In this document: in pieces, positions 7,626-17,538 of the stretch
Layout of the letters: each line of letters starts with the position of its first letter
Position numbering within the stretch: the first letter of the stretch is position 1
NCBI GenBank assembly: GCA_021775095.1
Contig: JAJFII010000103.1
Span: forward strand, 245,597 to 309,596
Source of the DNA: Rhodospirillales bacterium
GTDB lineage: Bacteria > Pseudomonadota > Alphaproteobacteria > Rhodospirillales > Casp-alpha2
DNA length: 64,000 nt
Direction: 5' to 3'
Made by a program: the position numbers and the translations under genes
The notes under the pieces: generated by a model
Database searches by the model: none
Told to the model about the DNA's origin: nothing
What the model saw: only the letters and a program-made list of their open reading frames with translations

Positions 7626-9251
7626 ATGGGGCTTATTGCATTGCCAATCGGATTTTGCGCGGCCATCGGATTGATACTTGCCGCCAATGCCCAGGATACC
7701 GCCATGTATGTGCATGGTTTGATGTTTTTTGTCGGTAGTATATTGGCCGGATTTTGGGTGATAAAATCGACCACCGGTGCACCAAAGGCCGCCGCCCCGA
7801 AAACACCAGAAGGTTTTAATGACGGCGTTGTTCGCGCTGGCGTCATCGCCTCAACATTTTGGGGCATTGTTGGGTTTTTGGTTGGCGTAATCATTGCCTC
7901 CCAGTTGGCATTTCCGGTGTTAAACTTCGATCTGCCCTGGACCAATTTTGGCAGGTTACGGCCGTTACATACTTCAGCGGTGATTTTTGCCTTTGGCGGC
8001 AACGTCTTGATTATGACGTCGTTTTACGTTGTCCAGCGCACCAGTGGTGCCCGGCTGGCTGGTAACTGGTCCCCCTGGTTTGTGTTTTGGGGGTATCAGA
8101 TGTTCATTGTTCTGGCCGCGTCCGGTTATTTGCTGGGGGTTACGCAAAGCAAAGAATATGCCGAACCGGAATGGTACGTCGACATCTGGCTAACTTTCGT
8201 CTGGGTTGCCTATTTATTGGTTTTTTTGGCGACCCTATGGAAACGGAAGGAACCTCATATTTATGTGGCGAACTGGTTTTTCCTGGCCTTTATCGTCACC
8301 GTTGCCCTGCTCCATCTGGTCAATAATTTGACCATGCCCGTTAGTTTTGCCGGCTCGAAAAGTTATATTTTGTGGTCCGGTGTGCAAGATGCCCTGGTCC
8401 AGTGGTGGTACGGCCACAATGCGGTTGGTTTTTTCCTGACCGCCGGGTTCCTTGGAATTATGTATTATTTTGTCCCCAAGCAGGCTCAACGCCCGGTTTA
8501 TTCTTACCGGCTCTCCATCGTTCACTTCTGGAGTTTGATTTTTCTCTACATATGGGCGGGCCCCCACCACCTGCATTATACGGCCCTGCCTGACTGGGCG
8601 CAGACCTTGGGCATGACCTTTTCGATCATGCTGTGGATGCCAAGTTGGGGCGGTATGATAAACGGCCTGATGACCTTGTCCGGGGCCTGGGACAAATTGC
8701 GCACGGACCCGATTTTGCGTCTGCTTGCGGTCTCGATCGCCTTCTACGGCATGAGTACTTTCGAAGGTCCGCTGATGGCGATCAAGGAAGTCAACGCTTT
8801 AAGCCATTATACGGACTGGACAATCGGCCATGTCCATTCGGGGGCGCTTGGCTGGGTCGGTCTGGTCAGTTTCGGTGCGATTTATTACCTGGCACCCAGG
8901 ATGTTTAATGTAACACGGCTTTATTCGGTGCGGATGGTGTCCTGGCATTTCTGGCTCGCGACAATCGGCATCGTTCTCTATGCGGCGGCCATGTGGGTTT
9001 CCGGCATAATGCAGGGGCTCATGTGGCGCGCCTACGATGGCCTGGGGTTTCTTCAGTACTCCTTTGCCGAAACCGTTGAAGCCATGCATCCGTTTTATGT
9101 CATTCGCCTAATTGGTGGCCTGATGTTCCTGGGCGGTGCGCTGATCATGGCCTACAACGTCTATCGAACGGCCAAAGGGGATCAACGGACGGAACAACCC
9201 TACGCCGTATCCAATGCGCCCCAGGCTCAAGTGCAAGGAGCCGTCTCATGA
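7626..9251 (+). CDS. ccoN: cbb3-type cytochrome c oxidase subunit I
   Basis: Catalytic subunit of the high-affinity cbb3 oxidase (FixN), 541 residues with about twelve or more helices. It carries the haem-copper oxidase histidines: [15 protein letters not shown] for low-spin haem b, [18 protein letters not shown] for CuB with the oxidase-specific Tyr nearby, the HH pair in AGPHHLHY, and the distal [12 protein letters not shown]. An extra N-terminal helix precedes the core. Start at ATG 7626 is supported by AAGGGAT nine bases upstream. It is the first gene of ccoNOQP and overlaps ccoO by four bases. The oxidase reduces O2 to water at the cytoplasmic membrane under microaerobic conditions. Confidence 0.96.
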   Translation: MGLIALPIGFCAAIGLILAANAQDTAMYVHGLMFFVGSILAGFWVIKSTTGAPKAAAPKTPEGFNDGVVRAGVIASTFWGIVGFLVGVIIASQLAFPVLNFDLPWTNFGRLRPLHTSAVIFAFGGNVLIMTSFYVVQRTSGARLAGNWSPWFVFWGYQMFIVLAASGYLLGVTQSKEYAEPEWYVDIWLTFVWVAYLLVFLATLWKRKEPHIYVANWFFLAFIVTVALLHLVNNLTMPVSFAGSKSYILWSGVQDALVQWWYGHNAVGFFLTAGFLGIMYYFVPKQAQRPVYSYRLSIVHFWSLIFLYIWAGPHHLHYTALPDWAQTLGMTFSIMLWMPSWGGMINGLMTLSGAWDKLRTDPILRLLAVSIAFYGMSTFEGPLMAIKEVNALSHYTDWTIGHVHSGALGWVGLVSFGAIYYLAPRMFNVTRLYSVRMVSWHFWLATIGIVLYAAAMWVSGIMQGLMWRAYDGLGFLQYSFAETVEAMHPFYVIRLIGGLMFLGGALIMAYNVYRTAKGDQRTEQPYAVSNAPQAQVQGAVS

Positions 9252-9973
9252 TTGATCATGGCAAACTGGAACGAAATTCGATTTTGATGGTGGTTTGTAT
9301 TTTGCTCGTCGTCTCGATCGGAGGATTGGTTGAAATTGCCCCTTTGTTTTATTTGGAAAGCACCATTGAAAAAGTTAAAGGCATGCGTCCCTACACGCCG
9401 CTCGAACTGGCGGGACGCAATATTTATGTCCGTGAAGGGTGTTACAATTGTCACAGCCAAATGGTTCGCCCCCTGCGTGACGAAATCGAACGGTATGGGC
9501 ACTACAGCCTGGCTGCGGAAAGCATGTATGACCATCCGTTCCAATGGGGTTCCAAACGCACCGGGCCGGACCTGGCACGGGTTGGTGGCAAATATTCGGA
9601 CGAATGGCATTTCACACATATGATCGACCCCCGGTCCCTGGTCCCTGAATCGGTTATGCCCGGGTATCCGTTCCTGGCAAAAACCGAAGTTGCCGAACTG
9701 GATATGGCTGCACACTTGCGTGCAAACAGAGCCGTCGGCGTTCCCTATTCGGACGAGATGATTGCCAACGCCGAAAGTGACCTGCTTGCCCAACTCGATC
9801 CCGACGCCGACGGTTTGGATGGATTGCAGCAGCGTTACCCGGGTGCGAAGGCCCGCAATTTTGACGGCAAGTCCGGAGCACCGACAGAAATGGATGCATT
9901 GATTGCATATCTTCAGGTCATTGGGACCATGGTTGATTTTTCGGTCTATAAGGCCAGCGATAATTTGCGATAG
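9248..9973 (+). CDS. ccoO: cbb3 oxidase mono-haem cytochrome c subunit
   Basis: CcoO/FixO, 241 residues: an N-terminal membrane anchor (residues about 12-32) followed by a periplasmic cytochrome c domain. The single haem c site is [11 protein letters not shown] at about residue 65, and the methionine ligand is likely in the SVMPGYPFL segment. It passes electrons from CcoP to CcoN. The ATG overlaps the ccoN stop (ATGA), implying translational coupling. Confidence 0.95.
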   Translation: MIDHGKLERNSILMVVCILLVVSIGGLVEIAPLFYLESTIEKVKGMRPYTPLELAGRNIYVREGCYNCHSQMVRPLRDEIERYGHYSLAAESMYDHPFQWGSKRTGPDLARVGGKYSDEWHFTHMIDPRSLVPESVMPGYPFLAKTEVAELDMAAHLRANRAVGVPYSDEMIANAESDLLAQLDPDADGLDGLQQRYPGAKARNFDGKSGAPTEMDALIAYLQVIGTMVDFSVYKASDNLR

Positions 9974-9983
9974 GAGCCGCACA

Positions 9984-10133
9984 ATGACCTACGATAATGT
10001 TGCCTATTTCGCTCAAACCTGGGGTTTACTCTATCTGGTTGTGTTGTTTGCCGGGGTGTTAATTTATGCCCTCAGGCCCAGTGCCCGGAAAAAATTTGAA
10101 GACGCCGCGCAAATTCCATTTAAGGAGGACTGA
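9984..10133 (+). CDS. ccoQ: cbb3 oxidase small subunit CcoQ
   Basis: A 49-residue single-pass protein between ccoO and ccoP, beginning MTYDNVAYFAQTWGLLYLVV and ending in a charged tail (SARKKFEDAAQIPFKED). Size, position and the tryptophan/tyrosine-rich helix match FixQ/CcoQ, which stabilises the assembled oxidase. The ATG at 9984 follows TAGGAGCC. Confidence 0.9.
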   Translation: MTYDNVAYFAQTWGLLYLVVLFAGVLIYALRPSARKKFEDAAQIPFKED

Positions 10134-10135
10134 TC

Positions 10136-11005
10136 ATGGTGGAACAACAACACGACAGTTCTACCGAAACGCCAACAACCGGCCACGTATGGGATGGGAT
10201 CAGGGAACTTGATAATCCGATGCCCCGGTGGTGGCTGACGATCCTTTACGCGTCGATTATTTGGTCGATCGGATATATGCTGGTTTATCCGGCTTGGCCG
10301 CTGGTCAGCAGTTATACCAAGGGATTTTTTGGCTACAGCTCCCGCGCCGAAGTTGCCCGCGATATGATGGAAGCCAAAGAACGGCAGAAGGGAAATCTCG
10401 ATAAACTGGCCACCGCGTCTCTGGAAGAAATTCGAACAGACCCCAACATGCTTGAGTTTGCCATGGCCGGTGGCCGTGCCGCATTCAATGTCAATTGCTC
10501 GCAGTGTCACGGCTCTGGTGCCCAGGGGTTTGTCGGATATCCAAATCTGAATGACGACGAATGGCTTTGGGGTGGCAGTATCGAGGCAATTCACCGGACC
10601 ATTACCCATGGCGTTCGCAATGCAGACGATGAAGATGCCCACCAGTCGGAAATGCCGGCATTTTTAAAAGATGAAATTCTGACACGCGGCGAAATTAATG
10701 ACGTGGCTGAGTTTGTCCTGTCCCTGTCCGGCGGCGCTTCGGATGATGCAGCCGCCAACCGGGGCCGGGGCCCGTTCGGCGAAAACTGCAGCGCATGCCA
10801 TGGCGACCAGGGCCAGGGCATGGTGGATCTCGGGGCACCGGCGTTAAACAATAGAATCTGGCTGTACGGCGGTGACAAACCGGCACTGATCGAAACCATC
10901 TCCTATAGCCGCAAAGGTGTGATGCCGGCCTGGGGTAAAATTCTCGATCCGACTGTTGTTAAACAACTGGCCGTTTATGTGCATTCCCTGGGTGGCGGGA
11001 AATAA
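10136..11005 (+). CDS. ccoP: cbb3 oxidase di-haem cytochrome c subunit
   Basis: CcoP/FixP, 289 residues. It has a conserved cytoplasmic N-terminus (VWDGIRELDNPMPRWW), a membrane helix (about residues 35-55) and two periplasmic cytochrome c domains with haem motifs CSQCH (about residue 121) and CSACH (about residue 219). It receives electrons from soluble cytochrome c or the bc1 complex and hands them to CcoO. AAGGAGGAC before the ATG is a strong ribosome site; spacing from ccoQ is two bases. Confidence 0.96.
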   Translation: MVEQQHDSSTETPTTGHVWDGIRELDNPMPRWWLTILYASIIWSIGYMLVYPAWPLVSSYTKGFFGYSSRAEVARDMMEAKERQKGNLDKLATASLEEIRTDPNMLEFAMAGGRAAFNVNCSQCHGSGAQGFVGYPNLNDDEWLWGGSIEAIHRTITHGVRNADDEDAHQSEMPAFLKDEILTRGEINDVAEFVLSLSGGASDDAAANRGRGPFGENCSACHGDQGQGMVDLGAPALNNRIWLYGGDKPALIETISYSRKGVMPAWGKILDPTVVKQLAVYVHSLGGGK

Positions 11006-11082
11006 GCTGAAAGGTCTTTTTCACCACCCGGCGCCGGTTTGGCAGGTGGGAAACCCGGCAATTATACAGACTGGAGGCCCCA

Positions 11083-12564
11083 ATGGGCGCGATTGATTAC
11101 GACAACGGTGTCGAACGTATTGACGTTAAAGCGGTCAATAAGAAGGAAAATCGCGCCCATTACAAAAAACGCACGAAGATACATCCAAAGCGGATCAGCG
11201 GTACTTTCCGCAGCCTTAAATGGTGGGTGATGTTGGTTACCCTGAGTATTTATTATGTGACCCCCTGGCTGCGTTGGGACCGGGGGCCGGGGGCACCGGA
11301 TCAAGCGGTGTTGATCGACTTTACGACCCGCAAGTTTTATTTTTTCTTCATTGAGATCTGGCCCCAGGAAATATATTATCTGGCGGGTTTGCTGATCCTG
11401 GCAGGGATTGGTTTGTTTTTCATAACCGCCCTGTTTGGTCGCGCCTGGTGCGGTTATGCCTGTCCGCAAACGGTCTGGACGGATCTATTCATATATGTGG
11501 AACGCTGGGTTGAAGGGGATCGTGCCGCCCGAATTCGCCTCGATAAAGCGCCCGCAAGCCTGTCCAAGCTCTACAAACGCACTCTCAAAGTTACGATTTG
11601 GTTACTGATTTCCGTGCTTACCGGTGGCGCCTGGGTCTTTTATTTCGCCGACGCGCCAACCCTGGCCATCGACCTGATACATCTGAGAGCGGCACCGGTC
11701 GCTTATGGGACGATTGCCGTTTTGAGTTTTACGACATTTTCTCTGGGCGCGCTCATGCGCGAGCAGGTTTGTATTTATATGTGTCCGTGGCCGAGAATAC
11801 AGGGTGCCATGATGGACGAAGATTCCCTGGTCGTGACCTATCGCACCGACCGGGGTGAGCCGCGCGGTGCCTACAAAAAAGGATCCTCGTGGGAAGACCG
11901 CGGGGACTGTGTCGATTGTAACCAGTGTGTTGCGGTTTGTCCGACGGGGATCGACATCCGTGACGGCCAGCAACTGGAATGTATCACCTGCGCCCTTTGC
12001 ATTGATGCCTGCAATGGGGTTATGGCCAAGGTCGGTCGGCCTTCCGGGTTGATCGCCTATGCGTCGTTGTCCAGCGAAAACAACCGCCGCAGTGGAGAAG
12101 CTGGCGGTATTAAATTGTTTCGCCTGCGAACTTTTATGTATGTGCTGGCTATTTTCATAGTCGGCGGTTCCATGCTGTATGCTTTGCTCAACAGATCAGA
12201 TCTGGATATCAGCGTCCTGCGTGACCGAAACCCCTTGTTTGTAGCTTTATCCGACGGTCGAATACGCAACGCTTATACCTTGAAAATTCTAAATAAATCG
12301 CTGGAACAACGGACTTTTGTTTTGTCCATAGAGGGCCTCGCGGGGGCCCGCCTGAAGGTCGTCGGATCGGATAATTTTGGCGAGTCGGCAACGCCGTATT
12401 TTACCGTTAAACCCGACCGGTTACGCAGCCTGCGTTTATTGGTTTCAGCGCCGAAAGAAATCCTTGCCGATGAGTCGACGGATATTCGTTTTTTGCTTAA
12501 GGTTTTGAATTCAAGCATAAGCGCGACGAACGATACGGTATTTCGGGGGCCAAAAAATGAATGA
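11083..12564 (+). CDS. ccoG: Cytochrome oxidase accessory ferredoxin-type protein CcoG/FixG
   Basis: A 493-residue membrane protein with several helices in the first half, a polyferredoxin segment and a C-terminal immunoglobulin-like domain facing the periplasm. Two cluster motifs are visible: CVDCNQCVAVCPTGIDIRDG and CITCALCIDACNGVM (about residues 277-315). An upstream GRAWCGYACPQTVW provides further cysteines. CcoG reduces Cu(II) for insertion into the cbb3 CuB site. It begins 77 bases after ccoP with CTGGAGG before the ATG and overlaps ccoH by eight bases. Confidence 0.94.
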   Translation: MGAIDYDNGVERIDVKAVNKKENRAHYKKRTKIHPKRISGTFRSLKWWVMLVTLSIYYVTPWLRWDRGPGAPDQAVLIDFTTRKFYFFFIEIWPQEIYYLAGLLILAGIGLFFITALFGRAWCGYACPQTVWTDLFIYVERWVEGDRAARIRLDKAPASLSKLYKRTLKVTIWLLISVLTGGAWVFYFADAPTLAIDLIHLRAAPVAYGTIAVLSFTTFSLGALMREQVCIYMCPWPRIQGAMMDEDSLVVTYRTDRGEPRGAYKKGSSWEDRGDCVDCNQCVAVCPTGIDIRDGQQLECITCALCIDACNGVMAKVGRPSGLIAYASLSSENNRRSGEAGGIKLFRLRTFMYVLAIFIVGGSMLYALLNRSDLDISVLRDRNPLFVALSDGRIRNAYTLKILNKSLEQRTFVLSIEGLAGARLKVVGSDNFGESATPYFTVKPDRLRSLRLLVSAPKEILADESTDIRFLLKVLNSSISATNDTVFRGPKNE

Positions 12565-13036
12565 GCATAAACCGCTAACCGGACATATGGTGTTATATGC
12601 CATGCTTGGTTTTTTTGCCGTTATTTTTGTTGTGAATGGAACCTTTGTGTATTTTGCCTTATCAAGTTTTCCGGGGACAAGTACCGATCACGCTTATGAA
12701 AAAGGCGTTACCTATAACAAGACCCTGGCCCGGGCCAAACAACAGGCAGCCCGGGGATGGTCCAGTCAGGTGACGGTTTCGGCGCAAGGTCAGGTGGTCG
12801 TTCGACTGGTCAATCGTGATGGGGCGATGGTTGGCGATCAGCAGGTGATGGTCTCGCTGGTCCGGCCAGCCCGGGGCGATCTGGATCAAATTATCAATTT
12901 GGTTGAAGGGCCGCTAGGGCACTATAAGGGCCGCGCACATCCTTTGCTTGGCGGCCAGTGGCGGGCAGAGATAACCGCCAGTCAGGGTGACCAAACTGCC
13001 TTTTACATAATCCATGACCTGGTGGTTCAGGACTAA
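12557..13036 (+). CDS. ccoH: cbb3 oxidase assembly protein CcoH/FixH
   Basis: A 159-residue protein with one N-terminal membrane helix (MVLYAMLGFFAVIFVVNGTF) and a periplasmic FixH domain (about residues 50-155, including the GHYKGRAHPLLGGQW segment). FixH/CcoH associates with CcoN and CcoP during oxidase maturation. It overlaps ccoG by eight bases and ccoI by one base, so the four genes are translated as a coupled set. Confidence 0.88.
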   Translation: MNEHKPLTGHMVLYAMLGFFAVIFVVNGTFVYFALSSFPGTSTDHAYEKGVTYNKTLARAKQQAARGWSSQVTVSAQGQVVVRLVNRDGAMVGDQQVMVSLVRPARGDLDQIINLVEGPLGHYKGRAHPLLGGQWRAEITASQGDQTAFYIIHDLVVQD

Positions 13037-15360
13037 TGGCACAACCGCTCCCGATACCCGATGTGAAGGTTTTAAGCGGAGGCTGCTGTCCGCTTTCTGG
13101 ATTGGTAGAGACCGCAACGCAGCACTATTCTGACCCGCCAGGCGGACCGCTTGATGCGGGCAATGGTATTGATCCCTCGGCGTTTGTTCGGACAAAGGGG
13201 GACGGTCTGAAAAGTCTGCATTTGATGGTTGATAATATGTCCTGCGCGGCCTGTATCCGTAAAATCGAGGGCGCGGTTCTTGATTTGCCAGCTGTGCAGG
13301 CCGCCCGGGTTAATATGAGCACGCGGCGTCTGGTTGTTGAGTGGCGGGGCGATGCCAGCCTGGGGTTGGAAATTATTGGCAAAGTGACAACCCTTGGTTA
13401 TCCGGTTGCGCCCTACAATCCTGAACGCTTGCAAAAACGCGATGATCAAACCGACCGGGAACTTTTGGCGGCCCTGGCCGTCGCCGGGTTTGCCGCCGGC
13501 AATGTGATGATGTTATCCATCGCCGTGTGGGCCGGCGCGTTTTCCGACATGAGTGGCCTGACCCGTTCACTTTTTCATTGGGTATCGGCTCTGATTGCCC
13601 TGCCGGCGGTGGCCTATGCAGGGCAGCCGTTTTTCCGATCCGCCATCGGCGCAATAAAAAGCCGCGCCATGAACATGGATGTGCCGATCTCGTTGGCGGT
13701 GTTGATGGCGGCTGGTATGAGTTTGTACCAAACAAGTGTCGGCGGTGCGCATACCTATTTTGATGCGTCTGTCAGTTTGTTGTTTTTTTTGCTGATTGGC
13801 CGATACTTGGACCGGCGCGCCCGGGCCCAGGCGAGGACGGCAGCCGAGCATCTGTTGGCCTTGAACGGCCAGGCAGCGACGGTCGTCGATGCGGAGGGGC
13901 AGGTGCGTTCAGTGCCGGCGGATCAACTTAAGCCGGGAATGGTATTGATAGTTGCCTCCGGGCAACGAATTGGTGCCGATGGTATCGTCACTGCCGGGCA
14001 GTCGGAAATTGACTCAAGCCTGTTAAGTGGAGAAACCCTGCCGGTTCAGGTGTGTGAAGGTCATGCGGTTTATGCCGGCACCCTGAATAGGGGCACCGCC
14101 CTGAAAATAAAAGTATCCGCCGTTGCCGACGATACCCTGTTGGGTGAAATTGTCCGACTGGTTGAGACGGCGGAGCAGGGACGCGCCAGATACGTACGCC
14201 TGGCGGAACGGGCATCACGTATATACGTGCCCCTGGTTCATGCCATTGCCGCAGCGACATTTCTCGGTTGGTTAGTGATCAACGGCGGCGATTGGCAAGT
14301 CGCCCTTATGGCGGGCGTCGCGGTGCTCATCATTACCTGCCCCTGTGCGCTGGCGCTGGCTGTGCCGGTGGTTCAAGTAATCGCGACCGGCACATTGCTG
14401 CGTCGGGGGATTATCGTCAAATCCGCCGATGGTCTGGAACGGTTGGCCGCTGCGGATTACGTGGTTTTTGACAAAACCGGAACCTTGACGACGGGACAAA
14501 TTGAACTTCAGGCGTCCCCTGACATAACACCGTTGCAGATGGCCCTTGCCGCGGGTTTGGCCCAGCACAGCCATCATCCCCTCAGCCAGGCCCTGGTCAG
14601 GTCCGCGTCCCAAAGGCAAACTGCCGATCTGCAGAACGTCGTTGAAATTCCCGGCAAAGGGTTGATGGGAACGTATCAGGGAAAGGCGGTGCGGTTGGGT
14701 CGGGGCGAATGGTTAGGCGCGTTCTCTGGACCGCAACGGCGCGACAGCGCGGCCCCGATGTTGGAGACCTGGTTAATGGTCGAAGGCGATGCCCCGGTGC
14801 GGTTCGTGTTTTCGGACCAATTGCGGATGGACGCGGGAACCGTGGTTTCGACACTAAAGGACAGAGGGTATGGTGTTGAAATGCTCTCCGGTGACCGGCC
14901 GGAGCATGCAAAAACTGTCGCGTGGGAATTGGGAATTGAGCAATGGCAGGGCGGTATCCTGCCCGCCCAAAAGGTTAACCGCCTCAAACAACTGGAACGT
15001 CAGGGATACCGCGTTGTAATGGTTGGTGACGGGCTTAATGATGCGCCGGCCCTGGCCAGCGGATACGCATCTGTTTCGCCGTCGACGGCCGCAGATATCA
15101 GCCAGACGGCTGCCGATGTGGTGTTTCAGGGGAACCGCCTGCAACCACTGTTGACGGTTTTACATATGGCCAAACAATCGGATCGTCTTGTCCGGCAAAA
15201 CTTTGCCCTGGCCATTACCTATAACATTGTTGCAGTTCCCCTGGCTGTTATGGGACTGGCAACGCCTTTGATTGCGGCCATAGCCATGTCATCGTCGTCG
15301 CTGATGGTCACCTTAAATGCGCTTCGTTTAAAGCACCAGGCCGGGGGGATCAGGCGCTGA
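13036..15360 (+). CDS. ccoI: Copper-exporting P1B-type ATPase CcoI/FixI
   Basis: A 774-residue heavy-metal ATPase that supplies copper for cbb3 assembly. Domain order: a Cys-rich start (GGCCPLSGL), an HMA domain with MSCAACIRKIEGAV (about residues 70-130), eight membrane helices with the transport motif TCPCALALAVP, a TGE-type actuator loop (LLSGETLP), the phosphorylation site DKTGTLTTGQ, the nucleotide-binding HSHHPLSQAL segment (HP motif) and GDGLNDAPALA. All P1B-1 key residues are present. It is encoded between ccoH and ccoS and its stop codon overlaps the probable ccoS start. Confidence 0.94.
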   Translation: MAQPLPIPDVKVLSGGCCPLSGLVETATQHYSDPPGGPLDAGNGIDPSAFVRTKGDGLKSLHLMVDNMSCAACIRKIEGAVLDLPAVQAARVNMSTRRLVVEWRGDASLGLEIIGKVTTLGYPVAPYNPERLQKRDDQTDRELLAALAVAGFAAGNVMMLSIAVWAGAFSDMSGLTRSLFHWVSALIALPAVAYAGQPFFRSAIGAIKSRAMNMDVPISLAVLMAAGMSLYQTSVGGAHTYFDASVSLLFFLLIGRYLDRRARAQARTAAEHLLALNGQAATVVDAEGQVRSVPADQLKPGMVLIVASGQRIGADGIVTAGQSEIDSSLLSGETLPVQVCEGHAVYAGTLNRGTALKIKVSAVADDTLLGEIVRLVETAEQGRARYVRLAERASRIYVPLVHAIAAATFLGWLVINGGDWQVALMAGVAVLIITCPCALALAVPVVQVIATGTLLRRGIIVKSADGLERLAAADYVVFDKTGTLTTGQIELQASPDITPLQMALAAGLAQHSHHPLSQALVRSASQRQTADLQNVVEIPGKGLMGTYQGKAVRLGRGEWLGAFSGPQRRDSAAPMLETWLMVEGDAPVRFVFSDQLRMDAGTVVSTLKDRGYGVEMLSGDRPEHAKTVAWELGIEQWQGGILPAQKVNRLKQLERQGYRVVMVGDGLNDAPALASGYASVSPSTAADISQTAADVVFQGNRLQPLLTVLHMAKQSDRLVRQNFALAITYNIVAVPLAVMGLATPLIAAIAMSSSSLMVTLNALRLKHQAGGIRR

Positions 15361-15515
15361 ACGTTCTCATTTATTTGATCCCGGCGGCCTTGTTTTTGGG
15401 GTTGCTGGGTTTGGCCGGTTTCCTTTGGGCCCTGCGCTCCGGCCAATTTGAAGACCTGGACGGCGCGGCGCTGCGGATCCTGAACGACGATGCGGAAGAT
15501 CAAACAGACACATAG
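15357..15515 (+). CDS. ccoS: cbb3 oxidase maturation protein CcoS/FixS with apparent CTG start
   Basis: A 52-residue FixS homologue: NVLIYLIPAALFLGLLGLAG is the single helix, followed by the family signature FLWALRSGQFEDLDGAA and a short acidic tail. Alphaproteobacterial fixS usually overlaps the fixI stop as ATGA; here the same place reads CTGA, so the start codon would be CTG at 15357, with the G-run at 15343-15348 as ribosome site. There is no ATG or GTG in this frame close by; the next near-cognate is TTG at 15375, which would remove five residues of the family N-terminus. CcoS is needed for haem/copper insertion into CcoN. The protein identity is firm, the start codon less so. Confidence 0.8.
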   Translation: MNVLIYLIPAALFLGLLGLAGFLWALRSGQFEDLDGAALRILNDDAEDQTDT

Positions 15516-15923
15516 AATCAAACAGACATAGGGAAATGTGAGTTAGACCGGAAGACCGGGCCCATCCCAAAATGTCTCGAGATGCGGTCGGCGTTGGGTC
15601 GAAAAATAAAATAGAATTCAGCCATCCACGGCAACCGGCGGAAGGTCTTTAAAAGTTTTATTTGATTCCAGACCTTTAGTTGGCGAAAACAATCCTCATC
15701 GATGGTGGGTTGCGATAAATGATCCTCGGCAGTTTAATTTTATTATCAGAAAATAGATTGTGCCCTCAAAATATCTGTGGCTATAATTCCGTGGTATACC
15801 AAATGCCACGAGACATAGTGTTCGGTTTCCGCGTCTGTTCAGACGTCGAACCGAAAGCCGAACGCTCCCCTGCAAGAGCCTAAAACCAAGGGGTGGGTAA
15901 CAAACACATAAAGGGAGATTATT
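15516..15923. other. Intergenic region between ccoS and the oxalate module
   Basis: About 400 bases without a recognisable gene. It is AT-richer than its flanks (for example 15597-15800). It contains the GntR-type palindrome at 15792-15801 and ends in the ribosome site AAAGGGAG of the tctC gene. I see no clear terminator after ccoS. Confidence 0.6.
15792..15801. promoter_or_regulatory. Putative GntR (FCD) operator TGGTATACCA upstream of TTT system 1
   Basis: Perfect 10-bp palindrome TGGTATACCA, 122 bases before tctC. FCD-subfamily GntR regulators commonly bind TNGTATACNA-like palindromes. The identical decamer recurs before the second TTT system and a variant precedes the GntR gene. Confidence 0.6.
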
Positions 15924-16925
15924 ATGAAAAAGTTAGGTATATCGATATTGAGCCTGAGCGTTGCCGCTGGCATCGGGCTTGGAAGTTTTGTTGATGCAAC
16001 GTCAGCGAAAGCTGAATGGCAACCAAGAAAACCCATTGAGTTTGTGATTATGGCTGGCAAGGGCGGCGGCGCTGACCGTCTGGCACGGTTTATCCAAAGC
16101 CTCATCGAAAAGAATAAATTTTCGCCAAAACCATTTATTCCCATCAACAAAGGCGGCGGTTCCGGTGCGGAAGCTTTGACCTATTTAAAATCCAAAGCCG
16201 GAGACCCGCACGTTGTCATGGCAACTTTGAACAGTTTGTATACAACGCCGCTTCGAAATCCGGGTATTGGCGTGGATATTCAAACGTTCACACCGATCAC
16301 ACGGATGGCTGAAGATACTTTCCAGTTGTGGGTAAATTCCGAAACCAATATCAAAACTGTTGAAGACTACGTCGCCGCCGTCAAAAAAGCCGGACCTCAA
16401 GCCTGGAAAATGGGCGGCACGGGCAAAGGGGCAGAGGATTCCCTGGTAACCGCCATGTTATCGAAAAAATTTGGTATCGAGATGACTTATATCCCTTACA
16501 AGGGGGGCGGAACAGTTGCCAAGGAGCTGATTGGAAATCAAATAAATTCGACGGTCAACAATCCGTCCGAACAAGTCGGTTTCTGGGATGCAGGTAGATC
16601 GCGGCCCCTGGCGAGCTTTACCCCGAAAGGCAAGTTGACGGGTAAATTTGGCCAGATCCCCACCTTTGAGGAGTTGGGTTACGGTGATAATATGGCCTAT
16701 TACATGCAGCGTTCGGTGATCGCACCGGCGGACATTCCCGTTGAGGTTCAAGCCTTCTACGAAGGTGTATTTGAAAAAGTTTACAAGAGCGCTGAATGGC
16801 AGAAATATATGCAAGACAAAGGGTTGATTCCGGGGTGGTTAACCGGCGTCGAACTGACCCGGTATTTTGTTGCCGAACGTGAGAAGCACCGTGAACTGCT
16901 CAAGGCTTCGGGTGAGATCAAATAA
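15924..16925 (+). CDS. TTT-system periplasmic binding protein (TctC family), system 1
   Basis: A 333-residue extracytoplasmic solute receptor of the tripartite tricarboxylate transporter family. It has a signal peptide (MKKLGISILSLSVAAG, cleavage probably after SAKA-E near residue 31), then the family start WQPRKPIEFVIMAGKGGGADRLAR and the ligand-loop region GGGSGAEALTYLK. TctC proteins capture carboxylates in the periplasm for TctAB. It is the first gene of tctCBA and is followed by a GntR regulator and oxc-frc, so oxalate (or a related small dicarboxylate) is the likely ligand; that is inference from context. A TGGTATACCA site lies in its promoter region. Confidence 0.88.
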   Translation: MKKLGISILSLSVAAGIGLGSFVDATSAKAEWQPRKPIEFVIMAGKGGGADRLARFIQSLIEKNKFSPKPFIPINKGGGSGAEALTYLKSKAGDPHVVMATLNSLYTTPLRNPGIGVDIQTFTPITRMAEDTFQLWVNSETNIKTVEDYVAAVKKAGPQAWKMGGTGKGAEDSLVTAMLSKKFGIEMTYIPYKGGGTVAKELIGNQINSTVNNPSEQVGFWDAGRSRPLASFTPKGKLTGKFGQIPTFEELGYGDNMAYYMQRSVIAPADIPVEVQAFYEGVFEKVYKSAEWQKYMQDKGLIPGWLTGVELTRYFVAEREKHRELLKASGEIK

Positions 16926-16981
16926 GACGATCTGACGAACACCACGAAACCTGTTAATCGAATAACGCGGAGGAGAATGCC

Positions 16982-17479
16982 ATGCGAACGGCTGAACTTG
17001 TAATGGCTTTGTGTTTGGCGGCCTTCTCCGCCTATTTGATGATCAAAAGCGCAGAATTGCCAATTGGTTGGATTCCTGGCGAGGGCCCCGGTGGTGGTGC
17101 CTTTCCCTTTTGGTTGGGGGCGGTGATGATGCTCTGTTGTGCGAGCACCCTGTACAAGTGGTATCGCCGATCCAGTCCGCAATCGCTATCAAGCGAACCC
17201 TATATGGACAAAGATACGCTGCGGATGTTTATTACCATCGGTGGCTCACTGACGGTGATGATCGGTGCCATACATTTCATTGGCGTTTATTTTTCCCTGC
17301 CCCTGTTTTTGATGTTTTATCTGCGTTTCTTAGGTCGCCATTCCTGGCCGCTGGTTGCCGGTGTCGCCATCATCACGCCAGTTTTTACCTTTTTCTTCTT
17401 CGAAATTGCCCTGCTGAAAACCCTGCCAAAAGGTTTCACAGAACCCCTGTTTTACCCGCTCTACGACATTTTCCTGTAA
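16982..17479 (+). CDS. TTT-system small membrane subunit (TctB family), system 1
   Basis: A 165-residue protein with four hydrophobic segments in the pattern of TctB. The N-terminal helix is followed by PIGWIPGEGPGGGAFPFWLG, a typical TctB stretch. GGAGGAG precedes the ATG by a few bases. It lies 56 bases after tctC and 59 bases before tctA. Confidence 0.85.
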   Translation: MRTAELVMALCLAAFSAYLMIKSAELPIGWIPGEGPGGGAFPFWLGAVMMLCCASTLYKWYRRSSPQSLSSEPYMDKDTLRMFITIGGSLTVMIGAIHFIGVYFSLPLFLMFYLRFLGRHSWPLVAGVAIITPVFTFFFFEIALLKTLPKGFTEPLFYPLYDIFL

Positions 17480-17538
17480 GTCCCGGTTCAGTGGGGTGGG
17501 TTGCTGTTTCTAGAGATGCGTTTTTGGATTGAGTCAAA

